A stretch of 64,000 nt of DNA from Clostridiales bacterium (GCA_015055605.1 SVHV01000003.1:41499-105498), one strand, 5' to 3'. Positions 52,946 to 62,379 are shown, counted from the stretch's first letter. Notes: generated by a model not told the origin, from the letters alone. Numbers and translations: made by a program.

Positions 52946-55102
52946 TTATCTCAAATCTACAATTATATTAGAACCTCGACTCTCAGATACCACATTATCC
53001 ACAAGCTCATAGTAACATCTAGCAACTCTGTATCTCCTAAGAGTAAAGTTGTGTCCAGCCCCCTCTAGAGCAATATCTCCCGAGAATGTACACTTGTCAC
53101 AAGTGCTACCAGCAATAGTCTTGTATGGACAATGTGCTAGAGTCATAAGGACTAGTCTACCTTTAGATACCTTGTATGTACCCTTAATAGTAGGACACCA
53201 CTTCTCTATACTAGACACCATTTCATTTACACCCATACGGCGAAGATGTGTAGCAGAATAATCATTAGCAATATTCATATTAGTACCAGCGATAACCTCA
53301 ATACCAGTCGAGATATAGTCTAGCCCGTATATATTCTCAATCATTATAGCAATATCATCTCTAAACTTATCTACTATACTATCTATCACCTTTAGGTCAT
53401 CAGCCATAGCAATAATAGGGAGTTTGAGTATAGGCTTATTATCATAATACTTCTTATACTCTTTTAAAAAACCCTCTACAGCACCAATAGAGTATATAGT
53501 AGGTGCAAATATTATACGCTCAAATTCGCTCTTAATTTTGCCTATCTGAGCCTTATCAGAGATGATAGCCATTGTACTATATACACTCTCTATCTCCTCT
53601 ATATGAGGCATAGAAATAGTGTATCTAGTCATATCCATCACTGTATAATAAATAGACTCAAAACACTCTATAATCTCTCGCCTAATCTCATTAAGAGCAG
53701 ATAGAGGCATAAACACATCATCAAGGACAATTTCGTCAAATATTATATTCCAAATATTCTTGTCCACCTTGCTAAATTGTGTAATAATATTCTCCTCAGT
53801 AACGGCTCTAGTTTTCGCTGGAGCGAGAATATCACCATAGAACATTTTTGTATGATTTCCACTTGTTGCCTTGACCTCAAACTTATTGCCCTGCATAGCA
53901 GATATACTTAGGTGTATATCTCTCTTTTTACTCTTGTCTGGTATATTTTCTTCAAATTTACTGTCTACAGTTAAATACACAATACTGTCATTATGTATAT
54001 AGTTTTTGCCATATACTACAACATTATTACCATTATATTCAACATTACCAACACCCATTGAGATATAGTCATCTTTGACTTTAAACTTAATTCCATCACC
54101 AGAATTGATAGTCTTACCAGCATCTAATGCAATAGTAATCTTGTATATATCCTTAAACTTCACAGAAGACTTTACTATACCAACCCTCTGCCCAATATGG
54201 TTATTTATAGATGTTTCTATGATATCATTACCATCTATATATCCAGGAATAAACTCGCCTCTACTAAAGACCTTTTTGAGCGTAGCCTTGTGACCACTCA
54301 CATCTATATCTCTAGCCTCATAAAACGCATCTACTACATCTCTATAAACCTCTGTAGTCTTACCCACATATCCAGACCTTCTGAGCCTTCCCTCTATCTT
54401 AAATGACACAACACCTAAAGTAATTAGGTCATATATATAATCAATATTACTGATATCTCTAGGACTAAGCAAGTATCCACTCTTAGCCTTACCTTTGATA
54501 GTAGCAGTATATGGTAGCCTACATAATTGCTTACACTCACCTCTATTACCAGAGGCCATACACTTGATACTACTCATATAACAATTACCAGAGAACGCTA
54601 CACAAAGTGCTCCTTGAACAAATACCTCGAGTTCAATATCTACCTTTTCTCTAATCTCTGCTATATCATCTAGGTTTACTTCTCTAGATAGAACTACTCT
54701 ACTTAGCCCCATCTCTTTAGCAACCTTTGCTCCTCTCCAGTTATGCACAGCCATCTGTGTACTACCATGCAAGACAATGTCTGGATATACACCCTTTAGA
54801 ACATACACTATACCAAAGTCTTGAACTATAAAAGCATCTATACCCATAGCCCACAAGTCACCCACTATAGACACAACCTCTTTGAGTTCACTAGATGTAA
54901 CTAAGGTATTAAGGGTAACATATATCTTCACACCCTTTAGGTGTGCATACCTCACAACCTCTCTCATATCATCAAGAGAAAAATTACTAGCTTTCATTCT
55001 AGCATTAAACTTCGGTGCTCCCATATATATAGCATCTGCACCACTATTAATAGCAGTATAAAAACTCTCTCTGTCCCCTGCAGGAGATAATACCTCTACC
55101 AT
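52946..55102 (-). CDS. U32 peptidase-family protein (TrhP/YegQ-type)
   Basis: 718 residues from ATG 55102; the sequence GGAGGATAAG five bases upstream is the ribosome binding site and itself contains an earlier in-frame ATG. The U32 domain (1-~330) starts EVLSPAGDRESFYTAINSGADAIYMG and includes the cysteine-rich MSSIKCMASGNRGECKQLCRLPY, conserved in members that make 5-hydroxyuridine in tRNA with prephenate-derived chemistry (TrhP) and in collagenase-like annotations. The later ~380 residues include a U32 C-terminal/DUF3656-like region and end with four Cys around LAHCPYKTIAGSTCDKCTF. tRNA modification is the likelier role; peptidase activity is not supported by sequence. Confidence 0.85.
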   Translation of the reverse strand: MVEVLSPAGDRESFYTAINSGADAIYMGAPKFNARMKASNFSLDDMREVVRYAHLKGVKIYVTLNTLVTSSELKEVVSIVGDLWAMGIDAFIVQDFGIVYVLKGVYPDIVLHGSTQMAVHNWRGAKVAKEMGLSRVVLSREVNLDDIAEIREKVDIELEVFVQGALCVAFSGNCYMSSIKCMASGNRGECKQLCRLPYTATIKGKAKSGYLLSPRDISNIDYIYDLITLGVVSFKIEGRLRRSGYVGKTTEVYRDVVDAFYEARDIDVSGHKATLKKVFSRGEFIPGYIDGNDIIETSINNHIGQRVGIVKSSVKFKDIYKITIALDAGKTINSGDGIKFKVKDDYISMGVGNVEYNGNNVVVYGKNYIHNDSIVYLTVDSKFEENIPDKSKKRDIHLSISAMQGNKFEVKATSGNHTKMFYGDILAPAKTRAVTEENIITQFSKVDKNIWNIIFDEIVLDDVFMPLSALNEIRREIIECFESIYYTVMDMTRYTISMPHIEEIESVYSTMAIISDKAQIGKIKSEFERIIFAPTIYSIGAVEGFLKEYKKYYDNKPILKLPIIAMADDLKVIDSIVDKFRDDIAIMIENIYGLDYISTGIEVIAGTNMNIANDYSATHLRRMGVNEMVSSIEKWCPTIKGTYKVSKGRLVLMTLAHCPYKTIAGSTCDKCTFSGDIALEGAGHNFTLRRYRVARCYYELVDNVVSESRGSNIIVDLR

Positions 55103-55121
55103 CTTATCCTCCATATAACCA

Positions 55122-55160
55122 CAAAAAAAATGGTATAATTTACACTGCAATTATACCATT
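55122..55160 (-). terminator. Hairpin with T-run just upstream of the U32 gene (terminator or attenuator)
   Basis: Perfect 12-bp arms AATGGTATAATT / AATTATACCATT (55129-55140, 55149-55160), 8-base loop, then eight T on the minus strand. It is 20 bases before the U32 start codon and 175 bases after the stop of the PII-like gene. Confidence 0.65.
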
Positions 55161-55335
55161 AATTTGTATTTAATTAAAGAGTTATTGTAGTAATTCTTAA
55201 TTTAATAGTATTATAAACACCATTACATACCCAAAAAATCTTTTCTACAAAGCATTTTGTAATCGTTATGTGAACAATTACTCACCTAAAACACATCAAA
55301 AAATATCCTATTTATACAATACAAGATAGATTTGA

Positions 55336-55782
55336 CTATTTATTTTCCTTTGCTTTTCTCTCTTGTTCAGCCTTTTTCTGAAGTTCTTTTGCTTTCTTGA
55401 TTTGCTCAAGTTTTTGCTCAGAAACCCTCTTTAGTCCATATACAGAACTTACTGGTAGAGAGAAACATAGACTTCTACCCTCTTCCATAATGCTAGTTCT
55501 ATCTGCGATTGCTTGCATAATCTTTCTCTTCTCATTAGAATTAACGAGGATAATAACTATTTCTCTCTCTGGTTGTAGAGAAATACCCATTACTTGTTTA
55601 TCTACATCAGCAGTGCCTCTACCATACATAATAGTAGCACCGGTAGCACCAGCATCTCTAGCAGCAGAAACTACATAATCAGAGAAACCTCTATTAATAA
55701 CTGCAACAATTAGGTCTTGAGAAATCTCTTTCTCTGGCTTAGATGCAGTTGTTTTTCTTATTACTTGTGTTTTTCTTTCCAT
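55336..55782 (-). CDS. PII-like signalling protein (second of two)
   Basis: 148 residues from the ATG at 55782, eight bases after GGAGG (an in-frame ATG at 55797 overlaps that site). A ferredoxin-like PII core (about 25-115): DLIVAVINRGFSDYVVSAARDAGATGATIMYGRG, EREIVIILVNSNEKRKIMQAIADRT, and FSLPVSSVYGL. GATGATIMYGRG is the start of the T-loop-like region; GlnB's uridylylated Tyr context is absent. It has basic extensions at both ends, the C-terminal one a Lys/Glu/Gln-rich coiled-coil helix (EQKLEQIKKAKELQKKAEQERKAK). Downstream of the DUF1538 and first PII genes. Confidence 0.82.
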   Translation of the reverse strand: MERKTQVIRKTTASKPEKEISQDLIVAVINRGFSDYVVSAARDAGATGATIMYGRGTADVDKQVMGISLQPEREIVIILVNSNEKRKIMQAIADRTSIMEEGRSLCFSLPVSSVYGLKRVSEQKLEQIKKAKELQKKAEQERKAKENK

Positions 55783-55807
55783 AAACTTAACCTCCATTAC
55801 TATATAA

Positions 55808-56158
55808 TTATAGTAAAACTCCTACTAAATCTAGTAAATTTGAGTCGGCGCCACTCATAGGTAGCACCATTGTTAATCCATATTTGTCTGCCTCTATGCC
55901 AGTAATAGCATTGATACCAGCAACCAATCTCTCTGTCTTTTCCACAGGGACGATACAAAGAAGTATATCCTTGTTATTCATACCGAAACCAAATAGGTCG
56001 GCAACCATACTCTCGGCAGTACCCTTACCATTCATAATAATACCAGATGTGATATTTTGTGAGCTTAAATATCTCTCTAAATCATCACCCAATCCCTTAT
56101 CACATATAGCAATTATGAGTTCTGTCGGAGCTTTTATCTTAGTTTTTTCTTTAGCCAT
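55808..56158 (-). CDS. PII-like signalling protein (first of two)
   Basis: 116 residues, the classic PII size. ELIIAICDKGLGDDLERYLSSQNITSGIIMNGKGTA gives the first beta-alpha-beta and the loop start; DILLCIVPVEKTERLVAGINAITG is the second half with the basic-free beta strand; GLTMVLPMSGADSNLLDL closes. PII trimers read ATP/ADP (or other adenine nucleotides) and act by binding partner proteins. It lies 15 bases after the DUF1538 gene and 25 bases before the second PII-like gene, so a regulatory complex on that membrane protein is likely (inference). Confidence 0.82.
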   Translation of the reverse strand: MAKEKTKIKAPTELIIAICDKGLGDDLERYLSSQNITSGIIMNGKGTAESMVADLFGFGMNNKDILLCIVPVEKTERLVAGINAITGIEADKYGLTMVLPMSGADSNLLDLVGVLL

Positions 56159-56172
56159 ACAGATATCCTCCT

Positions 56173-57693
56173 TTACTCAAAGTCATATATAACCACAGTA
56201 GTTTTTGGTTTAACTTTAGTAGTTTTCTTTGCTTTATTCTTTACATATTGATATCTAATACCCATTATTTCGATTACAACTACAGGCATTAGTGCTATAA
56301 ATCCTATTGCACCAAAGGCGTATAACATAGTGCCATATCCAAAATAATTAGCGATACCGATAATAAATGGTAGAACGAACGAACAAGATAATGCACCTGC
56401 GGCAGTGCCACCAGAGTCAAATGCAATAGATACAAATAGACTCGGAGCAAATACCGAAAGGCATATAATGATTAAAACCAGTGGAATCAAGAACCATAAG
56501 AAATTAATCTCGAAAACGGCTCTAAGCACTGATAAAAATACTGCAATAGCTACGCCTATTGATATACTCATCTGCATAGTCTTTTGCTTAATTATACCCT
56601 CTGTAATATCCTCAACCTGCTTATTAAGTACATGAACGGCAGGTTCAGCAAATACTAAGAAGAAACCTATAATCAAACCCAATGGAATGATTATCCACCA
56701 TACGCTGCTACCAGCAATGGCTGCACCTAATTCATTAGCAGTAGGTAGGTATCCAGACGCAACGCCTGTTAGGAATAATATCAAGCCAATATATGTATAA
56801 AGCAATCCTATAAATATTCTGATTAAGGCTTGTTTTGGTAACTTTAGATACATAAAGTTATATACGAGGAAGAATACAAATATAGGTAATATTACAATGA
56901 AAACCTCTTTCATATAATTAAGAACTTCGTGTCCAATACCTAGTCCCATTTCCCCTGCAGTAGTTACAGTATGGACTATTTCGCTGGTTGTAGTAGCATC
57001 ACTTCTTAGGAATAAACTAACTATAAATATAGCAAGTGCTGGGCCAACAGATGCTAGCGCAATTAGTCCAAAACCATCATCTTGGTTATTTTTACCCGAC
57101 CTAACTGCACATACACCTAAACCAAATGACATAATAAATGGTACAGATACAGGTCCTGTTGTAATACCCTCACAGTCAAATGCTAGAGGTATATAATTAG
57201 CACTACACAATATAGCAAATACTAATAAACCTATATAACAAGCAATAAGTATAGTCTTGATATTCCATCTAAATAGTGTCCTAAGTGTGGATAAGGCTAG
57301 AAACAATCCAGTTCCTGCAGATACTGTTAGTAGTATAATCCACTTGCTACTAATACCTGGAACTTGCTCTGCTAGTACCATAAGGTCAGGCTCAGCAATA
57401 GTTACTATGAAACCTAATATAAAACTATATATTATCATAAACGACATCTTTCTAGATTTACTAAGGTGTGAGCCTACATATCCACCCATTTTCATAGTAG
57501 ACATATCTACACCAACACTAAATAGTGACATACCCACAATCATCAGTAGTGTTGCTATAATCAGTGCTAAAAATGACCATATATTAAATGACATAAATAT
57601 CAGATATAGTGCTACTATGATTGCAAAGAATGGTAGTATAGATTTAGCCGATTCTTTGAACTTTTCACTATAATCCTTAAAGTAATTTTTCAT
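56173..57693 (-). CDS. DUF1538 double-domain membrane transporter
   Basis: 506 residues, about 12-14 helices in two homologous halves. Each half carries the DUF1538 signature: IVGMSLFSVGVDMSTMKMGGYVGSHLS / ALSTLRTLFRWN in the first, and a matching GFFLVFAEPAVHVLNKQVEDIT in the second; AEPDLMVLAEQVPGIS and AEPAVHVLNKQVEDIT are the paired motifs. DUF1538 pairs (UmpA/UmpB) have been described in a halophile as Na+(K+)/H+ antiporters, here fused in one chain. Cation transport is the best guess. It heads an operon with two PII-like genes. Ends in Lys/Thr-rich cytoplasmic tail. Confidence 0.85.
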   Translation of the reverse strand: MKNYFKDYSEKFKESAKSILPFFAIIVALYLIFMSFNIWSFLALIIATLLMIVGMSLFSVGVDMSTMKMGGYVGSHLSKSRKMSFMIIYSFILGFIVTIAEPDLMVLAEQVPGISSKWIILLTVSAGTGLFLALSTLRTLFRWNIKTILIACYIGLLVFAILCSANYIPLAFDCEGITTGPVSVPFIMSFGLGVCAVRSGKNNQDDGFGLIALASVGPALAIFIVSLFLRSDATTTSEIVHTVTTAGEMGLGIGHEVLNYMKEVFIVILPIFVFFLVYNFMYLKLPKQALIRIFIGLLYTYIGLILFLTGVASGYLPTANELGAAIAGSSVWWIIIPLGLIIGFFLVFAEPAVHVLNKQVEDITEGIIKQKTMQMSISIGVAIAVFLSVLRAVFEINFLWFLIPLVLIIICLSVFAPSLFVSIAFDSGGTAAGALSCSFVLPFIIGIANYFGYGTMLYAFGAIGFIALMPVVVIEIMGIRYQYVKNKAKKTTKVKPKTTVVIYDFE

Positions 57694-57992
57694 TTTTCAC
57701 CCCATACTTCTCTATTATCTCATATTATCACAAATGTCCATTTTGACCAAACAAAAAACGGCTTTTTCATTGAATAATCTTAGATTGTTTACACCATTCA
57801 CCCCTGCCATATTTAGACCCAAAACCAGCACAATAAACCATATATACTAGAATATATCGGACACCATTACACACCACTAAGTCAACATTTACCCCTCTCA
57901 TTAGGCACATATAATGTAGATAAAGAGATAATATACCCACCCACATAATTTACATATATTCATATCCATACAAGGCTCATATTATATTAGAC
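57694..57992. other. Non-coding spacer between the DUF1538 operon and the surface-protein gene
   Basis: About 300 bases, no credible ORF. It must carry the minus-strand promoter of the DUF1538 operon but I cannot pick a clear -35/-10 pair. Pyrimidine-rich stretches on the plus strand (for example around 57800-57900). Confidence 0.45.
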
Positions 57993-58031
57993 GAAAAAAA
58001 AGAGAGAATGTTTCCATACTCTCTTTTTTAT
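57993..58031 (-). terminator. Terminator after the surface-protein gene
   Basis: AAAAAAGAGAG / CTCTCTTTTTT stem extended by an inner ATG/CAT, T-run on the minus strand. Confidence 0.85.
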
Positions 58032-58071
58032 TAACTTTATAGATTGTAATATTCTAATCTCATAATATATA

Positions 58072-60042
58072 TTATAGACCAGAGATAGTACCACCGTTTG
58101 TCTCTTGATAGTCGAATGCTTCGTTGAAGATAGGTATAGCATTACCGATATTCAATGCTTTAGCATTACCTAATAATGCTGAAGTATAGTCGATCATATC
58201 AATATCCTCTGTATAAGGGAAGAATGCTTGTAATGCTTGGAATGCAACCTTGAAGCTAATCTTAGCATTAGCGAATAAGTTTGTTAGAGCATCACCTGGT
58301 AATGCAAATGAACCATTAACGAATGGGAATGCTTCAGAAACGATTTTCTTAACTTCTGTTGTACCATTCATAGCAACGATTTCACCATCTAATGCTTGGT
58401 TAGGAACGATTTCGTATAACATAGCATCTAATCTGGTTTCATCTTTAGCACCACCAGCTCTTGTTAATGATGCACTAGCAGCATCCTCAGTTGTGATTGT
58501 GTTAGTAGCTGTTAAAGCAGCATCCTCTGCATCTTCAGTTCTAATAGAGTCTGTAGTCTTTCTAATCTTGTTAGCACCAGTACCAGCAGATGTAACATCA
58601 CCACCATCGTCTGCTACTAGATACCACCAACCACCGACAGATGTACTAATTTCGTCTGTGTTTGTATCGTTACCGATAGATGGGTCGATATATAACCAAG
58701 AAGCATTAACAGGAGTTCCAGCACTTCTAGTAATCTGTCCGTCAGTATTACTTACTGTAAATCCTTCTGTCATACCATCATGGATAGCATCAGAAGAGTC
58801 ATTAACAAGTTTTACGAAATATTCGTTTAGTTTATCTTCAAGTGCTTTTACACTTGCAGAAACTGTTCTAGTAACTGTATTACCATACTCATTTACATAG
58901 AACTCTACATAAGTACCTAAGTATGCATTACATCTAGCTTTGTAGAATGCATCAGCCTCAGATAGTTTGTATCCACTAGCACCATCTGATTCAGTTACCC
59001 ATACACCATAGAATGGGATACCATTGTTTGAAGATGCATCAGTTCCATCAAATGGAGCAGGCATTTGTTGACCATATTGATTTGGAGTACCATCTCCTGC
59101 TTTAGCAAACTCAGCAGCAGAAACATATTTCCATTTATAGATAGATTTTACTGTACCAGCTCTGATTGCAGCTGCCTCAGTCTCGCCTTGACCATCTTCC
59201 CATAGAACAGCACCTTCACCAGTAGGTTGAGCAACACCGTCTCTTCTACCTGTATATGTGATTGTACCATCTGTATTCCCTGTACCACCAGTAGATGAGT
59301 TGCTTGTACTGAATGTTGCCTCTAGAGCTTTTTGCCATGTCTTATCACTAGCATCACCGTCACCAGTATAGCTACTACTTTGAACTGGATAACCACTCAT
59401 GTATTTACCTGTAGCGTCAATGTTTGAAGTGAAGTTATTAAAGCCCATTCCTGGGTCGAATTCTACTTCGATACTAAATCTTGCTCTTAATACAGATGTA
59501 GTTGTAGTAGTTACTCTACCTTGTGAACTTTGGTATGTAGCAACACCGTTACTTGTGTTAGTAGTATTAGCACCACTACTTTCGTTGACAATAGCGTTAT
59601 CGGCTACTGTTGTAGTCTCAGCAGTAGAGAATACTCTGGCTTGGCTATAGATTTGAACTTTTTGTCCTGGTAATAGGATATCATTCATATTTGTACCAGC
59701 ACCTGTAAGTGCAGCAGTACCAGTTGTTCTAGTAGCAGCAGCCTTGATATCTAGGTTACCGTCACCGCCAACCCATTCTGCTTTGTCAGTGTCTGTACCA
59801 GTTTGACCGCCATCACCGTCACCAGCTGTGCCTTGAGATAGACCACGACCTGCCATTTCTACATAAACTGGACCGCCCATGTACAAGCTCTTACTAGCCC
59901 ATGTTGAACCAGCGAACCATGCAAGGGTTGCTCCAACTGATAAACAAACTGTCAATACTAAACTCAAACCACCAACGGCGATAATGCCTATACGCTTTCT
60001 AAGACCCTTTTTAGATCTCTTCTTTTTGGTTGTTTTTTCCAT
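58072..60042 (-). CDS. Exported Thr/Gly/Ala-rich surface protein, SipW-type signal-like N-terminus
   Basis: 656 residues from the ATG at 60042, seven bases after AAGGAG; the frame is open further but without a site. A strongly basic start (KKKRSKKGLRKR) leads into a hydrophobic segment (about 18-42) followed by GATLAWFAGSTWASKSLYMGG, which resembles the TasA/CalY-type region (G-x-x-A-x-F ... S ... G) processed by SipW-like peptidases. The mature part is rich in Thr, Gly, Ser, Ala and acidic residues, with few Lys and a single Cys, and has no LPxTG or SLH motif. The extended -10 promoter, strong ribosome binding site and regular codon use point to high expression. Filament subunit or S-layer-type protein are the likeliest roles; I know no clear family. 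Confidence 0.72.
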   Translation of the reverse strand: MEKTTKKKRSKKGLRKRIGIIAVGGLSLVLTVCLSVGATLAWFAGSTWASKSLYMGGPVYVEMAGRGLSQGTAGDGDGGQTGTDTDKAEWVGGDGNLDIKAAATRTTGTAALTGAGTNMNDILLPGQKVQIYSQARVFSTAETTTVADNAIVNESSGANTTNTSNGVATYQSSQGRVTTTTTSVLRARFSIEVEFDPGMGFNNFTSNIDATGKYMSGYPVQSSSYTGDGDASDKTWQKALEATFSTSNSSTGGTGNTDGTITYTGRRDGVAQPTGEGAVLWEDGQGETEAAAIRAGTVKSIYKWKYVSAAEFAKAGDGTPNQYGQQMPAPFDGTDASSNNGIPFYGVWVTESDGASGYKLSEADAFYKARCNAYLGTYVEFYVNEYGNTVTRTVSASVKALEDKLNEYFVKLVNDSSDAIHDGMTEGFTVSNTDGQITRSAGTPVNASWLYIDPSIGNDTNTDEISTSVGGWWYLVADDGGDVTSAGTGANKIRKTTDSIRTEDAEDAALTATNTITTEDAASASLTRAGGAKDETRLDAMLYEIVPNQALDGEIVAMNGTTEVKKIVSEAFPFVNGSFALPGDALTNLFANAKISFKVAFQALQAFFPYTEDIDMIDYTSALLGNAKALNIGNAIPIFNEAFDYQETNGGTISGL

Positions 60043-60076
60043 AAACATTCTCCTTGAGATTTTATATTTATACCCC

Positions 60077-60105
60077 ATTATACAAATTTCGAGCAACTTT
60101 GACAA
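60077..60105 (-). promoter_or_regulatory. Promoter of the surface-protein gene
   Basis: Minus strand: -35 TTGTCA (60100-60105), 17-base spacer, -10 TATAAT (60077-60082) preceded by TG. Confidence 0.75.
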
Positions 60106-60309
60106 ATGTTTTGACACACTTTTCTAAAAAATTTATAAAAAAACTTTTCTCTATTATATATATAATAATTCTATAGGAGGGTGGTTATCGGGACAAAAGT
60201 ACACCATAGCCACCACCATATCTGCACCAAAGTCTACAGCATAAGCATACTAATTAGAGAATAATGTATTAAAATAGGTGTTTTTATCCAAACACAGGGA
60301 GAGAACAGT

Positions 60310-61200
60310 ATGGCAGAAATAACCTTTGAAGAGATAATGAGTGAGGTCATGAGCCTATCCACACTAGACGGTGTAGACTTTTTTGAAGTAGGCAGTAGCA
60401 CTATGGGGCAAAAAATCTACGGACTACACATAGGTCCGTATACTGGTAAACAAATACTTATCGAGGCAGGACTGCACGCTAGAGAATATCCGGCAACACT
60501 CGTAGTCGTAGGAATGGCTGGATATCTAGCCTCTATCTCTACCACCCTAGACGGAGGAGTATATATAATCCCTTTAGCAAATCCAGACGGGGTGAGAATC
60601 GTCCTAAACGGTGTCGACTGGCTTAACTGCGAAAACTGGAGAAACTACCTACTCTCGCTCAATAATGATAGTCTAGACTTCTCTCAATGGAAAGCCTCAG
60701 CCACCAGTGTCGACCTAAATGTAAACTTCCCTGCATTATGGGGAGAGGGCTCTCAGAATGTCTTTTGTCCAGCGCCAGCCAACTTTGTGGGATTTTATCC
60801 AGCCAGTGAGCGAGAAGTAAGACTGCTCATGGACTTTACCTACAGAGTCAGTCCCGACCTAACCCTAAGTTACCACACAAAAGGTGATGTCATCTATTAC
60901 GGCTTTGAAACCCTATCTACTGAGGAACTATCTCGTGACCTAGCCATCGCAAACATTATATCCAGTATCAATACATACACACCCATTCGGACAGAAAATA
61001 GCGTAGGAGGATACTCCGACTGGGTAAGCCTAGAGCTCGGAGTACCAGCATTCACCATAGAGGTAGGCGACCCATCTCTACCTACACCTATCCCATTATC
61101 TGCAGTCGAGCCAGCCATTGAACTAAACAAAGGTGTGCCAGAGGCCCTACTCTCTGCACTAAACCAGAACCCCACATCAATCACTCCACAAGTAAAATAA
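60310..61200 (+). CDS. M14-family carboxypeptidase-like protein (gamma-D-glutamyl-diamino acid peptidase type)
   Basis: 296 residues without a signal peptide. Zinc-site and catalytic motifs of M14: GLHAREYPAT (H-x-x-E, about 57-66), SVDLNVNFPALW (family DxNRN-like), the third zinc ligand in SYHTKGDV, and the catalytic Glu in FTIEVGDPS. This pattern and length match the M14C group of peptidoglycan gamma-D-glutamyl-meso-diaminopimelate peptidases such as those acting on cell-wall peptides or sporulation. Cytoplasmic location would suit murein peptide recycling. GC is visibly higher than in neighbours (Gly/Val GTC, GAC codons). GGGAGAG ribosome binding site. Confidence 0.82.
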   Translation: MAEITFEEIMSEVMSLSTLDGVDFFEVGSSTMGQKIYGLHIGPYTGKQILIEAGLHAREYPATLVVVGMAGYLASISTTLDGGVYIIPLANPDGVRIVLNGVDWLNCENWRNYLLSLNNDSLDFSQWKASATSVDLNVNFPALWGEGSQNVFCPAPANFVGFYPASEREVRLLMDFTYRVSPDLTLSYHTKGDVIYYGFETLSTEELSRDLAIANIISSINTYTPIRTENSVGGYSDWVSLELGVPAFTIEVGDPSLPTPIPLSAVEPAIELNKGVPEALLSALNQNPTSITPQVK

Positions 61201-61308
61201 AACCACTATAAACACACCACCTCCTCACCACCAAACACACTCACAAAAACATTCCACATTACACTCAAACACAAACAAATAAAAAATTAAAAATATAAGG
61301 GGAAAACA

Positions 61309-62265
61309 ATGAATTTTAATGACAACCAAATAATGAATAATATTGACTGTATGTCATACAACTGTGACTACCAAAAAATGCACGAGAGTTCCCAACTAGA
61401 CCTACTAGAAATCTTAGAAAAATTAGAGGAGCAGAGAGCCTCTATACTAAAACTAAAAAATGACAGTATCCCACACGAGATTTTGTCCTCACTAGATAGC
61501 AGTATCCAGAGCCTAAGGAATATACTCAAAAGCACCAAAACTAGTGTTTTTTCTAAATCAGATATAACCCCACACTCTAGTCACAAATCTGGTGGCACTT
61601 TATCAACAAACATTATCAACCCCAACCCATATACATATACCGAAAATAGGTATGATAGTATCAGCCATTTTATGGACAATAATTCCCCTACTAACAATGC
61701 ACCAAACAACACCAGAAACACACAGCCCACTATAGAAAATGATGGCTATAATGCACCACAAAAAGAAATGACCAATACACCCTCTAGAACACCCCTATCA
61801 CCACCAACAACCCAGCCCAGCAGAGCAAGGCAAAATAGAGGAAATGTACTTAGCAGGAGTTTACCCCAGCAAGGCAATATTTTTGCTAAACTACTGGAGA
61901 AATTATCTATAAATCAAGTACAAAAAAGCCCCACCACAATTCTGCAAAGTCAGACCCGAGGCAAGACTGCACATTACAATCACTTTATAGATTTTTTACA
62001 CACAAATACCACTTCTCAAAACAACAATATAAAAGAACAAAAAGGGTCACATTCTTATCATCAATCACCCACATACTGCTATGAAGATTTACCAGCACCA
62101 CCTCAGCCATGCAATCCTCACAAACAGATAATATCTAGGCAATTTGACATAATGAGGCTACTACTCTTATACATGAGGCTCAAGCCACACAGTCCATACT
62201 GCTATAGAGTGTGCGATATAGCAGAAAGACAATTCGAGATACTGTCAAACCTAATAGAAATCTAA
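61309..62265 (+). CDS. Low-complexity hydrophilic protein, unknown function
   Basis: 318 residues. An N-terminal helix region (residues 24-75, ESSQLDLLEILEKLEEQRASILKLK) forms a probable coiled coil. A long Asn/Thr/Ser/Pro-rich disordered middle (about 78-245) follows, and the C-terminus (about 262-318) is ordered, with five of the protein's Cys (YCYEDLPAPPQPCNPHK ... SPYCYRVCDIAERQFEILSNL). AAGGGGAAAA ribosome binding site. Composition recalls spore-coat or morphogenetic proteins, but no motif proves this. It follows the M14 gene, separated by a C-rich, almost G-free 108-base spacer. Confidence 0.65.
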   Translation: MNFNDNQIMNNIDCMSYNCDYQKMHESSQLDLLEILEKLEEQRASILKLKNDSIPHEILSSLDSSIQSLRNILKSTKTSVFSKSDITPHSSHKSGGTLSTNIINPNPYTYTENRYDSISHFMDNNSPTNNAPNNTRNTQPTIENDGYNAPQKEMTNTPSRTPLSPPTTQPSRARQNRGNVLSRSLPQQGNIFAKLLEKLSINQVQKSPTTILQSQTRGKTAHYNHFIDFLHTNTTSQNNNIKEQKGSHSYHQSPTYCYEDLPAPPQPCNPHKQIISRQFDIMRLLLLYMRLKPHSPYCYRVCDIAERQFEILSNLIEI

Positions 62266-62379
62266 AAACCCACCCTACTCACACCACAAAATATTACACA
62301 CAGGCATTATTTTAGTAGAATATTTTATATTTTGTGTTATCATAGAGATAATAGAAAAATCTTCAGTATGGAGGTATTT

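Noticed and set aside
58250..58900. 216-codon plus-strand ORF inside the surface-protein gene
   Set aside because: Antisense of a Thr/Ala/Ser-rich gene yields long open frames by composition; no start signals.
60175..60270. Possible short peptide after AGGAGGG (GTG start, His-rich)
   Set aside because: The GTG directly abuts the ribosome-binding sequence, leaving no spacing for initiation.
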